Assembly (NCBI GenBank): GCA_964059195.1
Contig: CAXKWD010000001.1
Span: forward strand, 215,334,484 to 215,398,483
DNA: 64,000 nucleotides
Reading direction: 5' to 3'
From: Ectobius pallidus
Taxonomy: Eukaryota; Arthropoda; Insecta; Blattodea; Ectobiidae
The translations under genes and the position numbers were made by a program. Positions 23,701 to 35,000 of this stretch are shown in pieces (within the stretch, counting starts at the first letter, position 1; each line of letters opens with the position of its first letter). The notes under the pieces are model-generated. The model worked only from the letters and a program-made list of their open reading frames with translations, was not told where the DNA came from and did no database searches.

Positions 23701-26700
23701 AGGGAAATATAAATAAATAAATAAATAAGTTCGTTCTTTCAGTGGAAATAATAAAATATGGCTTCAGGGTTTTAAATATTTGGGGCGTGTTCTTTAAATA
23801 TTGGGAGGAATGCCTTGCCCCTTCAAATCGGAGCCTATTTAACGCGTTATTGTAATCGCGAGTTATTGAGTACTATTAAGAATTTAATCTAAGAACATTA
23901 TAATGCCAGTTTATTTTCATGTAATAATAGTTATTATATTAACCGATTGATAACAGTAGCCGAAAGAAGTAATTGAGGGATATTTATTCATATATAGGAT
24001 AATAGCCTACACTACAAAACAGAATTAAAAGTTATTTACTCATACATGCATGATAATACACCTACTTAACTGTGAATCATTGAAGCACTCAGAATGCAGT
24101 ATTAGACTGCAATCAACTATTTTTGCAATCGGATTAGCTGCATCCCGAAGAGACAACAATAAGCGGCGTGCACTGTATTACAGATATCCTATGGAGACTC
24201 ACATAGTGCATTACAACATCAAGTACGGATCATATCAAGAAGCTCTCCTGCAACCGGACGGGCTGGGTATCATAGGCATTGTCTTCGACATCAGACCAGC
24301 TCGATATAAGCCTGTGAGTATCGTAACCCTCAAGTGTAGCCTAAGGGAGAACTTGCATGTTTTAGGGTAAAAAAAAGAATAGCCTTTAAATTTATTTTTA
24401 TTATAATGTTTGAATGTTTAACGTATGTGGGAGTTATAATAGTAAATGTAGCAGACGATATCTATTGCATTGTATGTTCAATGGTTAAATAAATATTATT
24501 ATTATTATTAAAGATTTAGTAATAATAAATTGTAGAAAACAATAAAGACAATAACAAAGACAAAGTATAAGAGCTGAGAAAGGCATAACCAATTCCGAAA
24601 TGCATCCCTAGAAGTATTTTTTTTTATGATTTTTGACGCCATAAATTAATTTTACATTTAATATTGACTTTATACCCTAAATATATAATTTCAACTGCTG
24701 ACTATATGGTGCATAGAAACTAGGCCTGTAATATAATGCAAAGGTTATAATAACTTAACACGTAATGTAAAGGAAGACTGTATGAACATTTTATTTATAT
24801 AAGGTAATATTTGTGTGGGGGTACACCGTGGCTTAAGTGGTTGAGGCACTGCTCTACAAGCCGGATGGTCGCGGGTTCGTTCCCCGATGAGGTCGTTGAC
24901 GTTTTTCAATTGGCCTAATCCTTCTTGCAGCAATATGGCCCTGGGGTCAACTCAGCCTCTAATAGAAATGAGGACCAGGAGCAATCTCGGGCGTAAAGGC
25001 GACCGGTACGTAAAGACGATAAAATTAACATCTTTATGTGCCGAATATCTAAAATCTGGGAGCATCAACCACCTGGAACTCTGAGGGCCTTCAAGGCCTA
25101 TGTAGGGAAATCTTTACTTTATTTAATATATTTTGTGTACGAGGGTTGTGACTGAAAAACATTATAATAGACTATGTAACGATTTCGTTTAAATCTTCTA
25201 TACGAATTGCATTATACGTATAATATGTTATAGGATGTGGTACATTATAATACGGGGTCCGTTCACACAAACAAAACAAAATTTAATGGAAATATTTATT
25301 GCAACAGATATAGCAAGTGTTCAGCTATTTTTCAACATATTCGCCACAGGTATTGAGACATTTGTCATACCGTGGGACCAACTTTTGAACACTTGGGTCG
25401 TAGAAGTCTGCCACCTGAGATTTGAACCGTTGTGTGATAACCTTCTCCGTTTCTCTGTCAATCTCTACCATTCTCTGTCATTCACTGTAATTTCTTGAGG
25501 GGTAGGAAAAGATGAAAATCTCTGGGTGCGTGGTCCGAGCTGTAGGGTGGAGACTTCAACACCTCCCTGCAAGTCTCCTGCAAAAGTTCGGCTAGGAGAT
25601 GTTTCAACATCCACCTGAAAGCCCGGACCTCGCTCCTAGTGATTTCCACCTTTCCCTACACCTCAATAAATGACAGAGAAGCAGAGATGGTTGTCACACA
25701 GTGGTTCAAATTCCAGGCGGCAGACTTCTACGACACAAGTGTTCAAAAGTTGGTCCCACGGTATGACATAAGTCTCAATTCCTGTGGCGAACATGTTGAA
25801 AAATAGCTGAACACTTGCTATATCTGTTGCAATAAATATTTCCATGAAACTTACTTCTTGCCTCCCAAGTAATGAGGAATGAGAGGAGAGAACGGAATGC
25901 ACACTACTGCAATGCAGTCATGTAAAGCAGATTCTTTTCCTGTAACAGTGCACATCACCCTGTCACTATGACAACCAACTGTTTGACAAACTAGCTCGTC
26001 ATGTGCGAGATATTCCAACAAAGGATTCCAGCATCCAACTATCAGCGGTTGACATCATGGAATGGCTCAGGCAGTTCATCACACCTTTTAATTATTTCAC
26101 GTACCAGGGGTCCTTAACCACGCCTCCCTACAGCGAGGTGGCTACATGGATAGTCTACAATACAGTCATCTACATGTCTGAGAATCAGGTAGGCCTATGT
26201 AATACAGGATGTAGAAAAACATTGTGCAGAAAATTGTAGAGTAGAAAGGCAGTTCCTAACTACCCATTTAGAGGGGTCACAGATGCATTAAAATGTGACT
26301 TTTTGTTCCATTATATTTTAGTACAGAGGTCTTCAACCTTTTTTAAACTAAAGTGTCATTTTCTTTTTGGTGAAAGTCTAGTAGGCAGCATTGATTTATT
26401 GATTTTTTATTTTAGAATTACCCCTGTCATTTCGAACTCCACCACATAAACTCAAGAAAAACTAGTATTAATAAATTTCATGTTACCTTTTGAGGGTGAA
26501 TATTATAGCGTAAATATAATGAATTTTATCCACCTTATACCCTCAAAAAAACTTATGTAACTTATACCATCCAACTAATGTTCTTGGGATTGCTTCGAAA
26601 ATTTTTTTCTATATTTTTGCATACGTTTTTTATTTTCTATCTTATTGTAGCTAAACTTCTAAAATGTATGCGTTAAACAATTTAAAACATATTACAGATA

Positions 26701-27589
26701 GCTAAAAAATTAAAATTAGAAGTTTTTTGACATTTTACATATTACATTAAATTGGATCCACAAGTAACATTTGTTTAAAAATGTACAACATTAATTTAAA
26801 CTTACCAATAAAATAAAATTCAGCCTTATGTATTTGTCATGTATAATAAAACTTTGTTATTAAAAATCCATGTGAAATGGAACAGTCATAGAATAAAACA
26901 ATTATAATTATAGCAGTCTTATGTTATGTATCGTAACTCCTGTATGTAGGTATTATTCAACCATAAGAAAAACTATTTTCAATTAATGAACCAACTTTTA
27001 GAATATTTTACTTCCGGCATCTCGTTTGAGCAAACACTGTGAATAAACTGCAAGTGTGAGCTTCTTAAGAATGTATTTAATTTGCTTCTAAAGAAACCAG
27101 GGATTCTGGTTCATTAACGATTTCCTTTACCAGGTCAATGGGGTTACAAAATGACAAAATGCAATGTTGTATTTTCTCTTACAAATGTACTGGTAACAAT
27201 TTACAAGATGCAAACTGTAGGCAGATATAAAAAGTAATTTTTGTTTAAGCGTTTCACCTCATTTTAAGGAAAAGTTTTAGCCGTTTTTAGTTTTTAACGT
27301 CTTATTTAGCCACTTTTAAGTTTTATAAGATTGTGCCATGTGACTGCCATAACAACGAAGTGGATAATGATGTTAAAATATCACAGTTGGCTAGCAAGGA
27401 AAGAAATAGTTTAAAACCTAAGATTACGGGTCCTAGTCATTAGATAGCAGTGTAAAAAGAGTAAAGGATCGTATTTAATTCCAGATTGAGGAGTTCCGAA
27501 GGATATTGCCACAGAATTTCAGAGAAACGCAACCCTTGAATGGCAGACCAGTGTTCTACTGTATTCCTAATATGGTTGGTTTCATGTAA
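20281..27589 (+). CDS. CA-B: secreted alpha-carbonic anhydrase, zinc site intact
   Basis: Five exons (20281-20539, 21953-22088, 24184-24313, 25949-26188, 27485-27589) join in frame to about 289 residues. Residues 1-25 form a signal peptide ([13 protein letters not shown]). The CA fold follows: [20 protein letters not shown] (zinc ligands H94 and H96), NDSEGSEH (E106), METHIVHYN (H119), [12 protein letters not shown] (T199, T200) and [11 protein letters not shown] near the C-terminus. All catalytic positions of human CA II are kept except the H64 shuttle, which is Asn. It should hydrate CO2 outside the cell or in the secretory path. The usual N-terminal Trp motif is replaced by [14 protein letters not shown]. 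The start is the ATG beginning the signal peptide. A canonical AATAAA lies at 27629. One intron uses a GC donor. Confidence 0.93.
20540..21952. other. CA-B intron 1: (TTA)n and a Helitron-like end
   Basis: Contains a (TTA)n run (20679-20738) grading into (ATTT)n, and at 21068-21100 an ACTAG plus GC-rich hairpin resembling an inverted Helitron 3' end. Otherwise AT-rich. Confidence 0.6.
21068..21100 (-). mobile_element. Helitron-like 3' terminus (inverted)
   Basis: 'actagc' followed by 'ggcccggcgtcgcccggg' reads, on the minus strand, as a GC hairpin followed by CTAGT, the hallmark 3' end of Helitrons. The other end was not located. Confidence 0.5.
21953..22088 (+). CDS. CA-B exon 2 (HFHWG, GSEH), GC splice donor
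   Basis: Acceptor TTTGTACAG; encodes [20 protein letters not shown] then [10 protein letters not shown] and the GSEH motif, ending NGI-AG. The donor reads CAG|GCAAGT, a GC donor with otherwise perfect consensus. Using it gives AG|A = Arg and keeps the phase-2 junction found in the other paralogues. Confidence 0.9.
22127..22650 (-). repeat. R1 interspersed repeat, near full-length
   Basis: Begins 'aaatcaggtaaactgatg', 'aaagtgccagaatg' and ends 'taccattctggcacttaata'. The same two ends bound other R1 copies. The inner part has the R1 word 'ggtaccggacaagtgatttg'. It starts 38 bp after the GC donor of CA-B exon 2. No ORF; a non-autonomous element of about 520 bp. Confidence 0.8.
22651..24183. 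other. Rest of CA-B intron 2
   Basis: A weak inverted pair 'catggacgtccg' (about 23087) and 'cggacggccatg' (about 23565) with G-runs inside suggests an unclassified DNA element. The rest is AT-rich with 'atta' runs. Confidence 0.4.
24184..24313 (+). CDS. CA-B exon 3 (third zinc ligand)
   Basis: Acceptor TATTACAG, donor CCT|GTGAGT. Encodes [20 protein letters not shown] and [16 protein letters not shown], then a short RPARYKP extension not present in the sisters. Confidence 0.92.
24826..24900 (+). repeat. tRNA-derived SINE head (CA-B intron 3)
   Basis: 'gtggcttaagtggttgaggc' (A-box-like) and 'gcgggttcgttccccgatga' (B-box-like) at tRNA spacing. The downstream words 'tggcctaatccttct' and 'tggccctggggtcaactcag' recur at 54630-54675, so this is one dispersed family. 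Confidence 0.7.
25251..25870. mobile_element. Mariner-derived foldback element, copy 1 (CA-B intron 3)
   Basis: About 620 bp, with long inverted arms. Each arm read outward encodes the mariner transposase C-terminal words [18 protein letters not shown] and 'VPRYD', then stops. The arms meet head to head near 25600. No full transposase. Ends are degenerate. Confidence 0.8.
25949..26188 (+). CDS. CA-B exon 4 (SLTTPP loop)
   Basis: Acceptor CCTGTAACAG, donor GTAGGC; 80 codons, phase 0 at both ends. Contains [19 protein letters not shown], the intact T199-T200-P-P active-site loop. Confidence 0.93.
26189..27484. other. CA-B intron 4: repeat shared with CA-C intron 3
   Basis: 26420-27310 contains blocks that recur in the same order at 32680-33150: 'ttacccctgtcatttc', 'cttttagaatattttactt', 'cttcttaagaatg', 'ttaatttgcttctaaagaaa', 'aaaatgacaaaatgcaatg' and 'tctaacgtcttatttagcc'-like. 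A dispersed non-coding repeat. Confidence 0.65.
27485..27589 (+). CDS. CA-B exon 5 (C-terminus)
   Basis: Acceptor TTAATTCCAG; encodes [14 protein letters not shown], then [12 protein letters not shown], ending VGFM-stop. The polyadenylation signal follows 40 bp after the stop. Confidence 0.93.
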   Translation: MEEFRRILPQNFRETQPLNGRPVFYCIPNMVGFM

Positions 27590-27628
27590 GACAAGCTAGT
27601 CTTATACTCAAATGTAATTAATTTTATG

Positions 27629-27634
27629 AATAAA
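27629..27634 (+). promoter_or_regulatory. Polyadenylation signal of CA-B
   Basis: AATAAA, 40 bp after the CA-B stop codon. Confidence 0.75.
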
Positions 27635-27659
27635 TACAGTTTGATGCCATGTCATGTCT

Positions 27660-28406
27660 TATATAACCCTTAACCATGGACGTGAGGTCTGCGTGACCGC
27701 AGTAAAAACATAAACAGTTGCTACTACCTCGATATCGTCTTCACAAATTGGCTATTTGCACGATTAGGCCTATACCATGCCATGGGTGTCACCCATCATT
27801 GTTAGTGGAGTCGTGCTAGAAAACTATTTTTTGTAGCGGTCTGTGAGACATTACGTCTATGGTTAAGTAATTTTTCCAGTTGACTATTTTTTAAAAACAA
27901 TCAGTGAATGGCGGGGCCAAGAGTTTTAAAAATATGCGTTGACAGTTATGATTAATTTATTTTGGTGAAATTTTGAAAGAATGACTGCAGGCCTATGTCT
28001 AATTTCTAAGTGGAAAATGTAAGTTAAGCTATTGAATTTTGAGCACAACCACTTATTACGGTGAACTGTGATTAAATCTAGTTGGGAGTGATGTGAATGA
28101 CATTACTAAATAAGCTTTTGTGTATAATAGCTATTCATTTGAAGACTATTAACAAATATTCAAAACTGTGCTTCTCATTGCATTTGTGATGCAGTTACTC
28201 AGACGTGTGCCCTGAAAACCCCATAACTTAAATGACGGTGTAAGAATGATGAATCATTAATTAAAAACATTTTAGGAATCGATTTGCTTGAATAATAACT
28301 AAAATTCACATTTCCAATGTTAAAAGCCAATTGACTTTGAACGGTCACCCAGACCTCACGTCCATTTTAATGTGACAAAATATTCACGTCGATGGTTTAA
28401 GGTTAT
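27660..28406. mobile_element. Inverted-repeat element between CA-B and CA-C
   Basis: Left end 'taacccttaaccatggacgt' and the following 'gtgaggtctgcgtgaccg' reappear inverted at 28335-28404 as 'cggtcacccagacctcacgt' and 'gatggtttaaggttatag'. The ends carry CCC/TTAA words suggestive of a piggyBac-type MITE, but the target duplication is not clear. It fills most of the 1.2-kb gap between the two genes. Confidence 0.6.
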
Positions 28407-28829
28407 AGGGAAATGACCAATTCAATCCCGTTCTCAATTAAGATTCCCTATACAGATAATTATAGCTGAGTCCCGGATGTTAATAGGTGCGAAATGCTAT
28501 ATTCTATACGTTAGATGCGAAGTGCCGTCTACTATGCGATACTATCCTGCTCATGGGCAATTTCTTCCATTTCGTCTGCACATTTCGCTCTCCATTTCCT
28601 ATCCTTGACTTCCTCTTGCATTTAGCAGTATTTTATTTTATCGTTTAAATATTACAGCAGCTGCATTTTCTTCTTCCCAGACCTTCCACGAAATCATGCA
28701 GCAGACCATTTCTACGTCTGTAAAAAGGTTATCAAATCATACCAGAGTCCAAATAAGCAGAAACATTTCAACCTGAAATTGCAAAGCAAACAGATGACTA
28801 TCAACCCATAGCAACCGAACTGTTACAAC

Positions 28830-29061
28830 ATGAGGAACTTTTGTATCGTCTTTTACAAGTTTAAATACTATATCTTGATTTGTTTCTTCCTGCGCACTGT
28901 CAGAACTGACTGTGGAGAGCAAGGAGGAGGGAAGAGGCAGTCGCCCATCGACATCAACAAGCAGAATTGCCGACCTTGTCCACCAGATAACACAGAGCTC
29001 GAATTCGCTAACTATTGGGATGCTCAGGGAAAAGCAACTATCACTGATACTGGACACACAG
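28830..29061 (+). CDS. CA-C exon 1
   Basis: From the ATG through [18 protein letters not shown] and a Cys-rich RPCPPDN stretch to TDTGHT|G, donor GTATTG. The pyrimidine-rich run before GTCAG inside the exon leaves an alternative acceptor possible, in which case the true first exon is elsewhere. Confidence 0.8.
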
Positions 29062-32000
29062 GTATTGTATTTTCCAAAACATGACTGCCTCGTCTCACTC
29101 TACCGCCAGAGGACCGCAGTGACTTTGAGGAATGGCTTTACAATGTCCCCTCATAATGAGGGTCGCTTATTATTCGTTAAACCCAGAGTCAGTGTATTTA
29201 GAGAGTACATGTTCTTCTGATGGGGCGCCGACGGATATTTTTACACCTGGGTAGGAAAAAGGACATTTTTATTATACGTTAACACAGCGGGTGCAACTAT
29301 TTAACACGATACACGACAACTAGACTGAACAATCTGAAGAAAAGACAGAAACTTTGCAGAGTTGCTTCTAGTTGCTTCTAGTCATTATTTCCTAAAATGT
29401 TATCTGGGTAGTTCCAAGAACCGAGGCTTTCATTTTTTGTAAAATACCTTAACTAGATGTAAGCACATGAAATATTTCTACTGTAAACTAAAATATAAGG
29501 GGTGGAAAGTTTGAATTAAGCTGAAAGTGACAAAATAGGCTAGTTCACAATAGTGTTAACTGATGAATATATGAATGTACTCGTATATAAAATAACACCA
29601 AAATATTAAAATTTGAAAACTAATTTCCCCTAAAATAATACTACGCATTTTGACCTGGACATTAACCAGTATATTAGTCGGCCTGGGTGGCGGAGTTTGT
29701 ATCATGCTGGCTTTCTGTGCCCAAGGTTGCGAGTTCGATCCCGGCCCAGATACATGGCATTTATGTGTGCATAAATGTGACAGGCCCATGTCAGTAGATT
29801 TACTGGCATGTAAAAGAACTCCTGCAGGACTAAATTCCGGCACACAGGCGACGGTCACAGGCCTAAGTTGTAGTACATCCCCGTCGTTAAATAACTTTAA
29901 ACCAACCAATAAACCAATATTAGACGAAAGTGGTGTAAACTTCTGTTGTTAAAAGGATTCTAGAAATGGGTTGGGACTATCCTTTTAAACGAATCAAATG
30001 ATCTCTTCAGTTACAAGAAGACTTAAATAACTTTATACTTTTTTCTATTGCAGCTGAAGTTAAAATGGAATGCTCGGAAAACGTACCAACGATGCGCGGA
30101 GGACCACTGAACGGCGAATATGAGCTCGTTCAAATGCACTTCCACTGGGGGGCTAATGACAACGAGGGCAGCGAACACACCATTAATGGCCGTCCGTGAG
30201 TTCAATGAACCAAACTCCTTAACTTATATCTAGGGTTCGGATGTTTATGATAGGCCTATGTCATATTTCTATCCTCACATCCGTTCTTGCCGCAAACACA
30301 AATTAAACATGAATTGCACGCTTGTTATCCTAATCGAACCGTTTTCATTTTGCATATAAAGTCATATTTTGGTCATTTTTGTGCTCTTGGTCATATTTTA
30401 GTCATATTTGTAATTTAACGTTATATTTCAGTTACAAAATTGGTAAAGGAGCACAATTATACAGTGTATGTACTACATAATTGAGTTAAATTTGAAATTT
30501 ATTTGATTACTTTAATGTTTATGCTAAATTAATAGTAACTTAAATTTTAAAATCAATGCAATTGTTCATATTTTATAGGGACACGCGAGACCTACAAAAT
30601 ATTACGAGTATTTGGAACTGACGAAGCGAGAAAACAGGAGAAAATTCTTTAAAAATAGAAGTTCATTACAAGTAAAACTGTAAATCAGCAAAATTGTTAA
30701 AAAATGATTACCCAATTGAATTCATGTGATGTAAGAATGTAGTGTCTTTTAAACATTCTAATTTTTTAAGATATTATTTTATTAGGACAAATTTAGGATT
30801 TTGGGGTCATATTCAGCCATTTTAAGTGCATATTTGGTGTTATATTTTCTACTTTGTTAGGTCATAAACATCCGAACCCTACTTATATCCTTTGGCTAAG
30901 GCTCCACTTGCAATAGAGTGTCCCACTGTCCCGAAAGTTTTATTAAGGGCGGTCAAATGTCCCGCTTTTTGTGATTCCGATTGGCCAGTTTATTTTACGC
31001 TACTTTAATAAAACTTGCAAAGTGAAAGTCTTTCTCATTGTCAGAACACACAAAACATACTGTAATGGGGTATCAGGTGCTGACTTTTATGACAAAGTCT
31101 CAGAAGAAAACACACTTCTTGACAGAATACATAAAGGTAGTGAAAAGTATAGTGACAATGAGGCATTTACTTCTGCGGAATAAATTATCTACACCAGTCT
31201 GTAGGAAAAATAATTAAGAAGTCATTTGGGATAATTTGTGTGCATGAGACAAAGGTATTTTGTGAATTAAATTCGTGTCCCCTTTTTTCCTTAAGTGTCC
31301 CAGGTTTTTAAAAAAAAAAATTGAAATGTCCCGTTTTATATAAACATTATATGCGCTCTTAACGAGTACCGATCAAAAATGCTAGCCATGAAGCGAGGGA
31401 AAGCGTCCTTATAATTTTCAAGAAGTGTAGGCCTAATACTGCTCATTAAAGCAGTAAATTACTGCTAGTGAAGGCCTAGCCTTACAGACAGGAAACTCTT
31501 CCCTTGAGTAGTCTTGGAATATAATACTGTGCCTCTCACACTGCTGCATCCCACTACAGTTTTCCGTTGCATGAGTGCACCACCAGTCAAAACTGGAATG
31601 ATTTTAATGTATTTCATTATTCACTGCCAAGTTCGAATGTATTAAATTCACAAAAATACTGTTTTCACAATCCCAAGATTGTGTTCTGCTTCTTTACCTC
31701 GATCGTTAAATTTACTATTTTCTTGCATCTGATTCCAACTTGGAACACATACACACAATTTTATTGACCTCGATCATTAAAATTATTATTTTCTCTTATT
31801 TCGGCTCCCCCCATGTCTATACGAGTATAAACAGTCAGTGAAAAATGAGACAATAAAAGATACCCTAGGCAGGAGCTTCGGTAATGTATCGTAGCTTGTT
31901 ATTTTTATTATTTGTAGCAGGTTTTGTTCTCGTTAGGTTCTCCATGGAGGCCCACTTTGTCCACTATAAAAAGGGGACATCGCGCGAATCCTCGTCTGAT

Positions 32001-35000
32001 GACGACCTGATTCAGGATGGCTGCTCTTCCGATGAAGACAATGAAGACCAGACGGAAGATGAGGATTACGGAACACAGGGGGGATGCTCTTCTGATGAAG
32101 ATTCTAAAAGACAAAAAGGTTGCTCGTCTGACGAAGATCAGAACGGTTGTTCTTCTGACGAGGACAGATCAGACCAGAAGGGCGGTGATGAAGAGGAATC
32201 ATCGTCCGACGATAGCAACGAAAACACCATCGCTGTCTTAGCGTTCTTTTTTCAGGTATGATTTACATTATTATAGGCCTGATAATTCGCAATGTACTGC
32301 CTCTGAATATGTAGCCTACAGTGGAAAAAGTAAGTTATAACTAGAGCACGGATTTTTATGTTTTTATAAACGCTGTTTTAGTTTTCTAAACAAATTAAAA
32401 TAATTTTATTTTAGTTTTTTACCATTTTCAAACATTTGTTTAATTTTAATGACTGTTTCAAATGACTATTGTTTTATAACTTAAAACAATCATTTGAAAA
32501 GGGTAAAAATCTAAAATAAAGTTAATGTTGTTTTATAACGTAATAAAGTTGTAATATACAATAATAATAATTAATAATAAATACAATAAACACATTGAAA
32601 AATATATTAATTCATTTTGTGTTTACTTAAATTTGCATGGCTCTAAACCACAAAAATATAGGAATGCTTTTTGCTTAGTTTTAGAACTACCCCTGTCATT
32701 TCCTTCTTCACCACAAACTCAACAAGAAAGTTTTTTAATCAATCAACTTTTAGAATACTTCACTTTCAACGTCTTGCTTGAGCGAACACTGAGAATAAAC
32801 TGGAAGTGCAAGCTTCTTAAGAATGCCTTTAATTTGCTTCTAAAGAAACCGGGGATTTCAGTTTACTTAACATTTCCTTTACCGAAACAACGGGGTACAA
32901 AATGACAAAATTTCAAAACGCAATGCTACATTTTATCTTGAAAAATAATACAACACCGTATATAATAACAATATAATAACAATGAGCAAGATGCCAAATG
33001 TAGGCAGATATTTAAAAAGTAATTTTTTGGTAAAACAATAATAATTATATTAATTAATATAGTTATTGTTATTATATCGTATTTTAATTAAAAACAGTTT
33101 TAGCCATTTTTAGTTTCTAACGTCTTATTTAGCCTTGTTTAGGTTTTAAAGGTTTGGACTGAGTGGCATAACTATGTTAAAATATCACAGATTTTAAGTT
33201 TGTTCATTCAGTAGCAACAAACAAAAAAACAAAAAACAAAATAACAAACAAATACCATATCCCTGATATCCGGCTCATTCAGACGGAATTAAAAAAAACA
33301 AATTTTGATTTTTAATAACAAAGATGTTTTGTTTTGTTAATCCAACATCAGTTAGTAGGCTAAAAACTTAGGTCTACGTATACAGCAGTAGGCCTATTAA
33401 CACTAAAATTATGTTGTAGGATATATATATTTTTATAGTGTTACCCATATAAAACTTGTATAACAATAATGTAAGTGCATTTTAAGGCAAATTCCGTTTA
33501 AGCCAGACTTTCAGTGATCCGTACAGGGTCCGATCCATAGTTCTGATCAGCGGGATCTACTATAATTTATTCATCAGTTTCTAATTTGCCAAGTCTATAG
33601 ATGATTTCTAAGCCAATCGTTTCAGAATGATTCTGTACCTGTGGGCATAACTTTTAGAAAAATATTGGGTTTCTGAATTAAATCTTATGCTTTCAGGTTG
33701 GGTGTTCCAAAGATAACGAGCAGTTCCAGGCGTTTGTAGATAATCTGTGCCGAGTGAAGAAACCCAAGGACACGGCGAAGATGAATGTCCAGGATCTCCT
33801 CCAAGTGTTTCAGGAGAAGGCGGACTGTGAGGATTACTTCACGTATCTGGGATCCCTCACAACTGAGCCCTACACTGAAAACGTCATCTGGATTGTGAAT
33901 CCCAAGCCCATCATGATTTCCCACGAACAGGTGAATTTCGTTTCATTTATTAAGTGCCAGAATAGTAGCCTACTTTATGACTATGAGATTGTGTCTGTGT
34001 GTCTGTACGCGCGATAACTAATGCGCTTTATCGGATTTTTATGAAACTTGGTATACGTATTTATAACGTCCATGGGAATAAGCCCATTGATTTTGGACCA
34101 AATCGGTTGACCGGTACCGGAGTAATGCCCAATCCAGCGCCTATTTTGTGGTAATATATTAGAAAGAATTTATCAAAAGCAAATCAGTTCTCATGGCAAC
34201 ATATTGTTTTACAGTGTTCAAATACGGCTTTGGAAGTTGCAATACAGGTAGCTTTGACAAATAACACTACCCACATATTCCTTCACATATGCTTACCAAA
34301 CTAGACCTTTCTTCTTCCGTAAGCCCTGCTTAATGAATCGATTTGAAGCTTAACTCGGAAATCGATTACAAGAATAACTTATATTTGAATAACACTTCGT
34401 CTTTCAATAGATTCCCAGTTCTTCACCACCTTGGGCGTCTTCCATCGTTCATTCTTTTCACAAGACCGTACCATCTTCATATTTTCTTTTCAATAATTTA
34501 ACCTTTCATTCACATTAATTAATTCTTCTATTACGGTATTCCTTACTTTTTCCCTCCTTCATTTTCTGGTAGTTTTTTTTTTCTGAATGCTGAAAAATGT
34601 CATACCACTTGAAACTCGTTTGGATATCACAAAGTTCCTATTTATTTATGAACTTACAGCGACAAAATATTTTTAAACCGTTATAAACAATATATTATTT
34701 TTTTCGGGGACAAAACTGGATTTGCTGTCCAGAGACAGCAACTCAAAATTAGCCAACGCTAAAAGAGAAAGTGTCGGTCGCGGTGGTTTAGAAGTAGCGT
34801 GCCCGCCTCTAGATCTGAAGGTCGCGGATCAAACCCGGCCGCGCCAAAGGATTTTTCAGGACGTAAAAAGATTTAACGTTAAATAACAAAGTGATTATTA
34901 AAAACACAGAGAACTACAAATATTTAGGCTTAACGATTCATAAAGATGGTAAAATGGAGAAAGAAAAAGAAACACTCTGGGCAGAAAAGCGACATCCCTA

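Noticed and set aside
28912..29220. 102-codon open frame overlapping CA-C exon 1
   Set aside because: Wrong frame relative to the CA coding sequence; it runs across the splice donor.
32633..32905. 90-codon open frame in CA-C intron 3
   Set aside because: Lies in a dispersed repeat whose other copy (26990-27150) is not open in the same frame.
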